This document shows, piece after piece, positions 57,001 to 64,000 of a stretch of DNA of 64,000 nt. The stretch lies in NCBI RefSeq assembly GCF_011752015.1, contig NZ_JAAIKA010000001.1:372001-436000 (forward strand), in the 5' to 3' direction. The stretch is from Canibacter zhoujuaniae. Lineage in GTDB: Bacteria > Actinomycetota > Actinomycetes > Actinomycetales > Microbacteriaceae. The position numbers and the translations under genes are program-made. The notes beneath the pieces were generated by a model. The model worked only from the letters and a program-made list of their open reading frames with translations. It did no database searches and had not been told where the DNA came from. Numbering within the stretch: the first letter of the stretch is position 1; each line of letters begins with the position of its first letter.

Positions 57001-57834
57001 CATCATTCCCTTTTCTTGCTTCAGTTTGCGCAGTCTTGCAACGAATGGCAGCAGCGCATCGGTTTTATCCAGTTGCTTAATAAGATTTCTCACGAACAGC
57101 TGTCGCGCTGTCTCATTGCGTGCCACGGTGCTAAACCCGTCAGAGACAGCCGTCTCAAGCGCCTGCCGAAACTTTAATCTGTCGTCACTCCACCGTATAA
57201 AACCGTTGTCAACAATCTCATTTTCAAGGCGCAATAGAATCTGTGGCAGGTCTGAGCGTAAACCTTCAAGCGCTAGCAGCTCTTCTCTGCTGCCCTCTGC
57301 AAGCACTTGCTGCGCGAGGTTTAGAGCTATAGGCTCATCAATAATTGCGGCGACTTTACGGCCCGTGTAGTGCCCGTATTCGTGCACGATGCGGCTAGCA
57401 AAGGCGTTGTAGCTGGATATCTCCGGCCGTTCTATGTCAAAAGAAACCGCCTGCTGCAGTGACTCAGCATGCGCAATCTGTTCCTGCGTGAAGTGTGCAA
57501 AGTTAACAGGGTTTAGCACTGCATCAAAAAACTCAAGCACGTTTTTTGTGATCCGCGCCCGCAACTCGTTAGTTGCTTTATTTGTAAACGTGAGCCCTAA
57601 AATTTCACTGGGGCGCGCGTGCCCGTTCGCAATTAGCCAAACTACGCGTTGCGCAAGCGTCGCTGTTTTACCCGACCCCGCACCGGCTAACACCAACACC
57701 TGTCTACCGTGCTCGGAAGAAACAGGATGCTCAATAATTGCGGTCTGCTCTTCGGTGGGCCGAAAATAGTTGGTGAAATTTCCGAGCGCACGCGCTATCT
57801 CGAAGGCTGAAAACACTTGGTATTTATCGGTCAA
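54052..57834 (-). CDS. adnB: AdnB-like helicase-nuclease
   Basis: 1260 residues from the TTG at 57834 (MTDKYQVF). AAAGGA precedes it, and its first bases overlap the adnA stop by 11 bases. Walker A is AGAGSGKT, motif II is LLDEVQDTS, and GDPHQSIYGWRG follows. A RecB-type nuclease domain is at the C-terminus (YEIVDWKTGK). AdnAB resects double-strand breaks for RecA-dependent repair in actinobacteria. The frame runs open to 57897, but that extension lies within adnA. Confidence 0.9.
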   Translation of the reverse strand: MTDKYQVFSAFEIARALGNFTNYFRPTEEQTAIIEHPVSSEHGRQVLVLAGAGSGKTATLAQRVVWLIANGHARPSEILGLTFTNKATNELRARITKNVLEFFDAVLNPVNFAHFTQEQIAHAESLQQAVSFDIERPEISSYNAFASRIVHEYGHYTGRKVAAIIDEPIALNLAQQVLAEGSREELLALEGLRSDLPQILLRLENEIVDNGFIRWSDDRLKFRQALETAVSDGFSTVARNETARQLFVRNLIKQLDKTDALLPFVARLRKLKQEKGMMQFSDQVAQAIDILVQPDSIARAELRDSFKFVLLDEVQDTSAGQTQMLQHLFAGKNIMAVGDPHQSIYGWRGASASALTKFGEHFAEDPGSFEVLNLSISWRNAAPILEVANHTVSPLRKELEVRGASLKGADIRVQPLRHPDEALAERSANRLAAESEPETNTAGVTVGLFAHDSDEVEFIADEILRIRSTASADKQKTIAVITRNRGVMPTVEQALTRRGIKSEIVGGGGLLSTPEITEIQAVLRCLGDADAGESLVRVLTGPRFEVPLTDIRALSVYARKLTKANRENSSLAQAEGSEALKYSVDDIVSNISALYELPVKRPAGCDFSNHGYARLQEAQAVFQRLHGYVNSDITTLIEQIVREMRLWVELAAHPKNREHTGALKPHTHGNIYAFTEYLLGYQSATGDTSITGLLRWLRASQAEDRESQAEIKPSLDTVQIITGHAAKGLEWDVVFAPFQYQSAFPGQVTPKLGWMTEGRLDYASRLDSDDLPQIDVNGTPSEVLQKSDLPGERLRKQLDRRVDSYSLREALEKLLKSFPADEAQVSEKDIKKLDAERAKHFRWRKPPYVSDVFLRHINDERRIAYVMYTRAKETLYITSSYFRGNGKRAEKPSVFLTEALHIVENHLDHNSSSQTPVSVAAIKLVNASRVRESGVPCAACAAYDSRGFASHAEFQLSDDALPEYADTSDIEVPKENPKAETVRQFISWPHDALGERRQQVEASAAAVREQLTRFDTGDTAGIVGAEVLSDWQKLLLLERETHQLKQPTRPEYLNTSEVADFLDDPQKLLRNKLRPIPARPFSATVLGTQFHEWVERRLTSAGASAQKLALFETVPDPHPGATLAESRELNELIQKFEASRFTSLKALEVEQDYAASVAGVPLQAKIDAVFLISEEPERYEIVDWKTGKAPVTDSEKARSLTQVEIYRELFAAHNALNLEQVRATLFYVREGIEISTASAPSGRQLHRLTKALGKLDEVMN

Positions 57835-60800
57835 GATCGTTTTCCTTTGCTTGAAAACTAACCGGCGGCACCACCATCTCAGCGCACGCGTGTGCAAAAC
57901 CCCCTGGCAGGTGTCGTGAACAGTGCGACGCTGGTTCGGCTAGAAATGTGCTCCCTTTCAGATTTGCGATAATGTCTCGCACAGTATCTTCAAACTGTTT
58001 AATAAATGCTTCGCTGCTCGCTAAGTTAGCGTCTGAAACTTTTTGAAAATTATTTTTTTCAGCATACGGATGCGGTTGCAGAATACCGGCTGCATACTCG
58101 CCAGCAGGCGGCGCGCCCTGCGTCAGGAGCAAATATAAATAGGCCTCTAGCTGCAGTTTAGCGCGCGCTATTTCCGTCGCGCTTCTGCTCGTCTTAATGT
58201 CTATAACGCGCTGCATCGGCTCACCAGCGCCCGTCGCCTGTTGCAGCAAATCTGCGCGCCCCTGCAAAAGCACAGCTGCGCTCTCCCCATCGAGGTCGAG
58301 GTTTACAACCCCCGAAAGCTCCGCCTCAGCTTTTGTCTCATCACCCTCCCAATCAGAACTGTGCTTGAGCAGATTCTCAGCCATCTGCTTGGTTATCAGA
58401 AGCTCTGATTCTGGATGGGCAGCGTCTGCACCAACCGCCTCCCACGCTCTATCAATAAAATTTTTCAGCTTCTCTAAATTGGTTTCACCGGCGACAATCA
58501 GCTCAGCAATTTCATGCACCAACATGCCGCGGTGTGCAGCAAATTTGTTCCCCTGCTTGTCGCCCGTTAAATCACGCACCACTGCGTTAACCGCGCACTC
58601 TGCAGCAGTTTGCAGTTTTGAGGGGCTGAGTCGAAGCGCCTCTTGCGTCGCGTAGAGTGGATCGCTCTCTAATTTTTCACGCAGCCCGAACCAATTTTCT
58701 GGTCTTGCTGCAACAACCCCGTTAGCCGCCAGCGCAGCCAGCTGCGACGCAGCAACCGTGTCTGATGGATTTAACTCGAGGCGCGACCGCAAAAACGCAA
58801 CCTGCCCCTCTAGAGAGTCGCTTCCAAGCTCTTTCCCAACAGCTAAGTAGGGTGCAAAGAAACTCCAAAACACACTCAGTGGCTCTGCCTCATTGTCGAG
58901 CCCGAAAGCCGCTATAGAACAGCTAGCACGCGATGCAGCAAGATACAGCAGCGCCAATTCCTCTGCAAAAAGTTGGTTTCTGCGCAGCGCCCGTAACACC
59001 GTCGGATCAGTCTCTGCCGGAGTGCCCCACCGCTGTGCTTCTAAACGGTCGAGGAGCTGCGGCAGCTCTAGCAGTGAACCGCGTAGTCTCAAGTTTGGCC
59101 AGAGGCCCTCCTGCAACCCGAGCAGCGCCACGTGTTTAAATTCTGTGCCAATAACAGCGTGCGGTGTTGCAACACGCACACCCTTACGATGCTGTGCTGT
59201 GGAGAGCACATCCTGCGGAACATCGCTAAAAAGAAGCTCAGCAACAAAGGCTGCAGGATCTTTTGTTTGCGACTGCTCTTCATAGCGTGTGATCACATTT
59301 TGCAGCGCCACAACCGCATCCAATATCTGGTTGGCGTGCATCTTTTCTAGGTGCCCACCCTCGATGGCCTGCGTCTGCAACTTATCAGCCAGGTTGAGAC
59401 TATCCCACACCGCCCAAAACACTTGCGACGGAGAGGCGGTGCCCTGCTCTGTCGCATGACGTGCACGGCTCAGCGTTGTCAGAAGTTTACGAAACTGTGG
59501 CTCGATCGCGTCGGGTATTGCAGTATCGTCTGCGCCAGCGCTAGCGCGCGCAAGCAGCTCTTCAAGCACCGCTGTGACAGCAGGCTTCGAAGCACTTCCT
59601 TTGGCCGCACACCCTGCGACCAGCATCGCAGACCGGATCTTCCGAATCTCACTCTCACGCAGGTTAAACAACGGCCCACGCAGCCACTCGGCCGCCTCAG
59701 CCCAAGAGGCAGACCGCCCGCTATAGCACAGCAGCATCATCTCCAAGAGGTGTCTGCTCGCACTAATTTCTGACAGCACCACCCCACCACCGGTTGAGTG
59801 CGCGGGCACACGGCGCAAATTTAATGCAGCCACAGTGCGATCCACATGCTCACGATCCCGACAAACCACGAGCATTTCTTCCCATGCTACGTTTTGGCCC
59901 TCTGCAGCAAGAACTCGACGCTGACGCAAATCGAGCGCCAAGCTATCAAACAACTCTGAGCTTGAATCGCTCAGAAACGATTTAATTGGATAGTCGGGAG
60001 CAGCATAAACATCATGCTTTTCAGATGCTGTTTTGCGCAGTTCAGCAAGCGGCAGAAACAGATTAGAGATAAACTCACCTACTTCTACACTCTGCCTGTG
60101 CTGACCCCTGTCACACACAATTTCACGATACTCAACACCGGGGATTTGCGGCAGAGCCTCCCGAAAAAGCAGCAGTGCCTTCGCAGTGATACCGTTTGCC
60201 GGAGTGGTTTCTGCCGCCTCATCTCCGGCAAGCCACAATCGTTTACCCGCACGCACACAAGCCAGAAGAAAACGCACCATCGGAATTGTAAGCTGCTCTG
60301 CATTATCAACAATCATAAGCTCTGGAATCTCGCTGGAGTTTTGCTGTAGCACCCCTGCTGCAGCATTTACCAAGCTTTCAGCGGTGTAGGCGTTGTCGTT
60401 GGCTGCCCGCCTTTGCGCTTCCGCTATAACGGTGTGGCAGCTTTCCCATATTTTTGAATCGATTCTTTGCTTGCAAACTTCTCGCACGGCATCTGCGCCG
60501 TAAGTTTCAACAATGCCCCAAAAATCTCTCAGTTGTGAGTAGAGCAGCGCCGACTCTCGCAACACAGCCAGGGGGTGCACAGCATCTGCCGCGCTAATTT
60601 GAGCTTCAAGCACTAGCCGCAATAGATTTTCTTGCTCGCCCGCGTTTAATAACCGGGGTGGTGTTGCATCTAACCGCGCCGCATCTGAAGCGAGCACATG
60701 AAAAGCGAGTGAGTTGACGGCTCTAATATCAGACGGGCGCACACTGTCTGCAAAATATTTACCGGCACGATAGTTGTTTAAGTGCACAACAGCGGCCTGC

Positions 60801-60970
60801 CTGCTCGGGCTTAAAAAAGCTACAGAGTGTTGTGTCACAGCCGCTACCGAGCGCCAGAGAAAAGAGCTTTTACCCGTGCCAGCAGCACCCGAAATCAGCA
60901 CGTTCTGCCGCGGCGATAGCACCGGGGTATCAGCCTCTAAAGCGAGGTGCACAGCTTTATGATTTCGCAT
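57824..60970 (-). CDS. adnA: AdnA-like helicase-nuclease
   Basis: 1048 residues. Walker A is SGAAGTGKSS near residue 30. The helicase core is more divergent than in AdnB. The C-terminal PD-(D/E)XK module has VIDIKTSRSATE followed by LQLEAYLYLL, the RecB-nuclease pattern. It forms a complex with AdnB and lies directly upstream of it with overlapping ends. Together they are the main end-resection machine here; no recBCD or addAB is seen in the window. Confidence 0.9.
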   Translation of the reverse strand: MRNHKAVHLALEADTPVLSPRQNVLISGAAGTGKSSFLWRSVAAVTQHSVAFLSPSRQAAVVHLNNYRAGKYFADSVRPSDIRAVNSLAFHVLASDAARLDATPPRLLNAGEQENLLRLVLEAQISAADAVHPLAVLRESALLYSQLRDFWGIVETYGADAVREVCKQRIDSKIWESCHTVIAEAQRRAANDNAYTAESLVNAAAGVLQQNSSEIPELMIVDNAEQLTIPMVRFLLACVRAGKRLWLAGDEAAETTPANGITAKALLLFREALPQIPGVEYREIVCDRGQHRQSVEVGEFISNLFLPLAELRKTASEKHDVYAAPDYPIKSFLSDSSSELFDSLALDLRQRRVLAAEGQNVAWEEMLVVCRDREHVDRTVAALNLRRVPAHSTGGGVVLSEISASRHLLEMMLLCYSGRSASWAEAAEWLRGPLFNLRESEIRKIRSAMLVAGCAAKGSASKPAVTAVLEELLARASAGADDTAIPDAIEPQFRKLLTTLSRARHATEQGTASPSQVFWAVWDSLNLADKLQTQAIEGGHLEKMHANQILDAVVALQNVITRYEEQSQTKDPAAFVAELLFSDVPQDVLSTAQHRKGVRVATPHAVIGTEFKHVALLGLQEGLWPNLRLRGSLLELPQLLDRLEAQRWGTPAETDPTVLRALRRNQLFAEELALLYLAASRASCSIAAFGLDNEAEPLSVFWSFFAPYLAVGKELGSDSLEGQVAFLRSRLELNPSDTVAASQLAALAANGVVAARPENWFGLREKLESDPLYATQEALRLSPSKLQTAAECAVNAVVRDLTGDKQGNKFAAHRGMLVHEIAELIVAGETNLEKLKNFIDRAWEAVGADAAHPESELLITKQMAENLLKHSSDWEGDETKAEAELSGVVNLDLDGESAAVLLQGRADLLQQATGAGEPMQRVIDIKTSRSATEIARAKLQLEAYLYLLLTQGAPPAGEYAAGILQPHPYAEKNNFQKVSDANLASSEAFIKQFEDTVRDIIANLKGSTFLAEPASHCSRHLPGGFAHACAEMVVPPVSFQAKENDLDR

Positions 60971-60992
60971 GTCATCAAACTTACCTGTGGGG

Positions 60993-61021
60993 TATATAAC
61001 TTTATAACGACCTTAAGTCAC
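60993..61021 (-). promoter_or_regulatory. Candidate promoter of adnAB
   Basis: On the minus strand a -35-like GTGACT (61016-61021) and -10 TATATA (60993-60998) are 17 bases apart, about 22 bases before the adnA ATG. No LexA-type palindrome is clear. Confidence 0.5.
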
Positions 61022-61114
61022 AGCCGGTGCGCTCTGAGCGAACTTCTGCTGTAATCACCTAAATTTCCAGCACAGCTGGCTAGGCTAGAGCCACAAAGGA
61101 CAACTACAGAAAGT

Positions 61115-61348
61115 GTGCAAAAATTGGAGATTCGCGTAGGCATTCGCAACAACCCATCAGTTATCAGCTTTGAAAGCTCTGAATCAGCTGCTGCGATTAA
61201 GGATCAACTCACCAGCGCGCTAAACAGCGGTGAAAAAGTCGTATCTTTAAAGGACGATAAGGGCCGCGAAATAGTGATTGTTGTTGAAGCCATCACACAC
61301 ATTGAGATTGGTGCGGATCAGCCTCGTAAAGTGGGCTTTATCAACTAG
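61115..61348 (+). CDS. DUF3107 family small protein
   Basis: 77 residues, complete and typical of DUF3107: LEIRVGIRN, ELTxE-like helices around SAAAIKDQLTSAL, and an IEIG...RKVGF C-terminus. Function unknown. The start is a GTG after AGAAA. Ends 15 bases before the convergent rlmC stop. Confidence 0.9.
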   Translation: MQKLEIRVGIRNNPSVISFESSESAAAIKDQLTSALNSGEKVVSLKDDKGREIVIVVEAITHIEIGADQPRKVGFIN

Positions 61349-61363
61349 TTTCCGCAGCCGACG

Positions 61364-62563
61364 CTACTGTCGATACAACAACACAGCCACCTCAGCGTGT
61401 GCGGTGTGGGCAAACATATCAAACAGTCGGGCGCTTTCGATCCGAAAATTTTTCAGACGCGCAATGTCTGCGGCGAGTGAGCGCGGATTGCAACTGGAGT
61501 AAACCACCCACTCTATTTCTGGGCTTTCTCTGATCCAGTCTGCAAGCTCTGTTCCAATTCCTCTGCGCGGCGGATTAACGACAAGCAGATCCGGTCGCTT
61601 CTCCGGCGGCAACTGCAGCGCGTATTTTGTTGCGTCTGCGGCCACAAAGCGGGCATTACTGTGCTGCCGTCGCGCCGCTTTGCGTGCAGCTTTTACCGCC
61701 GCCGCACTGATCTCAACTCCCTGCACCTCGCCCGCTTCCGGCGCAAGAAACAAACTAAAACCACCAACTCCGCAATATAAATCCAAAACGCGGCGCGGCC
61801 CCACCTGTTTTGCCCAGTTTTGCGCCTGCTGATAGAGCGCGATTGCGACCTCAGTGTTCGTCTGGAAAAAACTCTGCGGCAGCAGATAGAGGGTGACATC
61901 TTCAAGTTGCATTGCCAGCTCTGCGCCCCAAAGCACCAACTCTTCTTCACCCTCGAGCACTGCTTTGTGTTCGGGCAGCAGATTAACTGTGACAGTCACC
62001 GCTTCCGGAAGTGTCTCACGCAGCGTGCTAGCCCGTGCCGCAAGCTTTCGCACAGCGCGCAGTGACCGCACAACAAAACGCACAAGCAGCTGCCCTAAAG
62101 GCGACACCGTCACCAACACAAACTTTAGTTCACCACGTTTTTCTGTCACGCTGTATGGCGAAAGCCTGGTGCTGTTTAAAAACTCGCGCAAAATGCTGGC
62201 GGCGCTATTTATTCTGGGATCTTGAATTGGGCAGTCAGTTAGATCTACCGGCTCTCCATCTGGCCGCACAAGCCCGAGGGTCAAATCACCGCCTCTGCCA
62301 CCCACAACAAACTTCGCTTTGTTGCGAAAACCTGCAAGTTCGCTTTTAGCAGGCGGCAACCATTCAAACCCCTGCTGCCCGGCCACCTCTGCGAGCAGCT
62401 GTGCGGCAGCCTGCTGTTTCAGAAGAATCTGCTCATGATACGGCACCTGGATTTGTGTGCATGAGGCGCACAGACCGGCGTCATATTTAACGCAGTTCAG
62501 CATCTCGCTGCTAAGTGCTGCAGAATTATCTGCAACAGTTAAACGCAAATCTCGCGCACTCAA
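61364..62563 (-). CDS. rlmC: 23S rRNA (uracil-5-)-methyltransferase RlmC/TrmA family
   Basis: 399 residues. Fe-S cysteines C24, C32 and C35 (CASCTQ) with a fourth near residue 111 (DCPIQ). The Rossmann motif is VLDLYCGVGGFSL, and the nucleophile cysteine is in YSSCNPRSL. The family methylates uridine C5 in 23S rRNA (U747 for RlmC). The start TTG shares its bases with the stop of the ferritin-like gene. Confidence 0.9.
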   Translation of the reverse strand: MSARDLRLTVADNSAALSSEMLNCVKYDAGLCASCTQIQVPYHEQILLKQQAAAQLLAEVAGQQGFEWLPPAKSELAGFRNKAKFVVGGRGGDLTLGLVRPDGEPVDLTDCPIQDPRINSAASILREFLNSTRLSPYSVTEKRGELKFVLVTVSPLGQLLVRFVVRSLRAVRKLAARASTLRETLPEAVTVTVNLLPEHKAVLEGEEELVLWGAELAMQLEDVTLYLLPQSFFQTNTEVAIALYQQAQNWAKQVGPRRVLDLYCGVGGFSLFLAPEAGEVQGVEISAAAVKAARKAARRQHSNARFVAADATKYALQLPPEKRPDLLVVNPPRRGIGTELADWIRESPEIEWVVYSSCNPRSLAADIARLKNFRIESARLFDMFAHTAHAEVAVLLYRQ

Positions 62564-63276
62564 GCGGTTAGACCCAGTGAATCCATGCGCCGCATATGTT
62601 CTGCGGTAATTTCGGTAAAAATAGGTTCCATACCGGCCGGATCGAATTCACGCCGCTCACTCAGTGTCAGCACCTCACTTGCGAGCAACAGAGTGTCACC
62701 GACAAGGCGCCGCCCCCACAGTGCGAGACGATCAGACAGACGCGGATCAGCCGCTATTTCCTGCCCAAGCAGCTGCTGCAGGCGGCCGCGTCCGGTTTCA
62801 TCGTGCAGCACTCGGATCGCTTCTTTACGGTAGTTGTCATTTAGCCCTTCGGCGAGGGAGGCAAAGAAACCATCAAAGAGACCACCGACAAGCCACACGC
62901 TTAACACGTGCTGGTGCCAGTCGGGCACTGCCAGACGCGCGCGAAAACGGTTCACTGTGTTAGTAAATGGGCGCATCACCTGATGCGGTTCTTCACCGCG
63001 GCGACTCAGCTCAGTCACAAAAGCTTGATGTTTTGCGAGAGCATCGGCAGCAATTTCGGCAAGCGCCTCTTTCGCTTCCAGCTTTGATGCGCCAAGCACC
63101 GCCTGTGTTGCAGCCTCGTAGAGCGCAAGCTGCGCAATCGCAACCACCCCAAGATACGGGATTATGCCCGGCGCAAACTCTGCAACTTCAACACGAACGA
63201 CCGGTTCAGTGCTATTTCCAAGCATTGAACGCGAAGATGCCGTAGGCTTCTTAAGGCGGCGCAACCAATCGAACAC
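62560..63276 (-). CDS. Ferritin-like-fold protein
   Basis: 238 residues, mostly helical, with a ferritin-like pattern: YLGVVAIAQLALYEAATQAV, ALAKHQAFVTELSRRGEEP and GLNDNYRKEAIRVLHDETGRG. Glutamates and histidines could form a metal site, but a full diiron set is not obvious. It starts at a GTG and overlaps rlmC by four bases. Divergent from the DEAD-box gene. Function unknown; MiaE-like relatives hydroxylate tRNA. Confidence 0.75.
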   Translation of the reverse strand: MFDWLRRLKKPTASSRSMLGNSTEPVVRVEVAEFAPGIIPYLGVVAIAQLALYEAATQAVLGASKLEAKEALAEIAADALAKHQAFVTELSRRGEEPHQVMRPFTNTVNRFRARLAVPDWHQHVLSVWLVGGLFDGFFASLAEGLNDNYRKEAIRVLHDETGRGRLQQLLGQEIAADPRLSDRLALWGRRLVGDTLLLASEVLTLSERREFDPAGMEPIFTEITAEHMRRMDSLGLTA

Positions 63277-63421
63277 GCTGATAGTTTACCGGCTGCGATG
63301 CAAATTAATTGCATTCAATCACGGGAGCGGGCGAGTCAATTCTCGTGCAGAGCTCCTGCCGCCGCGACAGAAAAACCGGTGTCAAGACTGTTTTGACGCC
63401 ACGCAGAACAGGAACAGAATC

Positions 63422-64000
63422 TTGACCACATTCACAGAACTCGGCATCGACAACGATCTCGCCAGTGCTTTAGCAGACACCGGAATCATAGAAGCCTTTC
63501 CGATTCAAGAACAGACTATCCCCCTTGCCATTTCGGGCCAGGACATTATCGGACAGGCAAAAACCGGCACCGGTAAAACATTCGGTTTCGGTCTCCCCCT
63601 GCTGCAGCGCCTCGGCGCAAACCCAGATCCGGGTGTGAAAGCTCTTGTCGTTGTACCAACCCGTGAGCTTGCAGTGCAGGTTTATGAAGATCTAGCAGTC
63701 GCTGCAAAAAAACGCAGCACCAAAATAGTGCCCATCTATGGCGGTAAGGCATACACAGAGCAGATAGCACAGCTGAAGGCGGGTGCACAGGTTGTTGTCG
63801 GCACCCCCGGTCGCCTGCTCGACCTTGCCGGGCAGCGTCTGCTCGACCTGAGCAAAATCAGCCAGATGGTGCTCGATGAAGCTGACAAGATGCTTGATTT
63901 AGGGTTTCTTGCAGACATCGAAAAACTTTTTTCGCTCACCCCACACGACCGCCACACAATGCTCTTTTCGGCAACAATGCCGGGCACCATCGTCGCGCTC
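63422..64000 (+). CDS. DEAD-box RNA helicase (C-terminus beyond window)
   Basis: 193 residues visible. The Q motif region FPIQEQTIP, motif I AKTGTGKT, Ia PTRELAVQV, GG near GGKAYTEQ, Ib TPGRLLDL, II VLDEADKML and III SATMP are all in order. It remodels RNA, for example during ribosome assembly or mRNA decay. The start is a TTG eight bases after AGGA. Confidence 0.93.
   Translation, partial: MTTFTELGIDNDLASALADTGIIEAFPIQEQTIPLAISGQDIIGQAKTGTGKTFGFGLPLLQRLGANPDPGVKALVVVPTRELAVQVYEDLAVAAKKRSTKIVPIYGGKAYTEQIAQLKAGAQVVVGTPGRLLDLAGQRLLDLSKISQMVLDEADKMLDLGFLADIEKLFSLTPHDRHTMLFSATMPGTIVAL

Noticed and set aside
57835-57897. Upstream start of adnB inside adnA
   Set aside because: These codons show no family similarity, and a TTG at 57834 has a ribosome-binding site and the usual short overlap.
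60971-61114. SOS (LexA) box upstream of adnAB
   Set aside because: Only a GAAC half-site is seen, without the matching half at the right spacing.

Overview
The window is chromosomal DNA from an actinobacterium, most likely Micrococcales and probably Microbacteriaceae. The reasons are the syntenic block rpsB-tsf-pyrH-frr-cdsA beside an M23 peptidase, the DUF2469-yraN-comM-dprA-xerC block, the AdnAB-UvrD2 repair block, and the actinobacterial families DUF3039, DUF3107, UPF0182 and DUF2342. Base composition is moderate for the group (a little over half G+C by eye). No species can be named from sequence alone. The left end cuts a SorC-type regulator and the right end cuts a DEAD-box RNA helicase.

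Layout. 1-5.2 kb: glycerol module, with the regulator divergent from glpD-glpF-glpK. 5.2-8.6 kb: mnmA, a cysteine desulfurase and a thioredoxin/TPR protein on the minus strand. 8.5-10.4 kb: an exported or membrane protein with an internal lipoprotein signal. 10.5-13.6 kb: a very long DivIVA/Scy-like coiled coil coupled to RNase HI. 13.6-19.4 kb: two small cell-surface genes, a DivIVA-domain protein, then cdsA-frr-pyrH-tsf-rpsB, with rpsB preceded by a strongly folded leader. 19.5-21.5 kb: a zinc-metallochaperone-like lipoprotein under a Fur/Zur-type operator, and an M23 protein. 21.5-26.2 kb: xerC, dprA, comM, yraN and DUF2469. 26.3-28.5 kb: a YjbR protein, pncB and DUF3039. 28.5-33.7 kb: a surface-glycopolymer cluster (Stealth phosphotransferase, GT2, two-domain TagF). 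33.7-35.5 kb: an HtrA protease and initiator tRNA-fMet with a terminator.

35.5-44.5 kb is an accessory island between tRNA-fMet and a UPF0182 gene. It holds a small membrane protein, a secreted hydrophobic protein with a small membrane partner, and a minus-strand defence operon. The operon encodes a PD-(D/E)XK nuclease, a DUF6161 membrane protein, a Type III methyltransferase (Mod) and a Type III restriction subunit (Res). Mod is broken by a frameshift exactly at an 11-G run. With 10 or 13 Gs the frame would be open, so this looks like a phase-variable Type III methyltransferase in the off state. It is the most interesting signal in the window.

44.5-64 kb returns to core genes: UPF0182, a PDZ/Lon protease, a DUF2342 metalloprotease-like protein, a ThiF/TOMM-like protein, UvrD2, an APH-fold pseudokinase, AdnB, AdnA, DUF3107, RlmC, a ferritin-like protein and the partial DEAD-box helicase. 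Several genes appear to be transcribed without a leader, with a -10 box 5-7 bases before the start codon.
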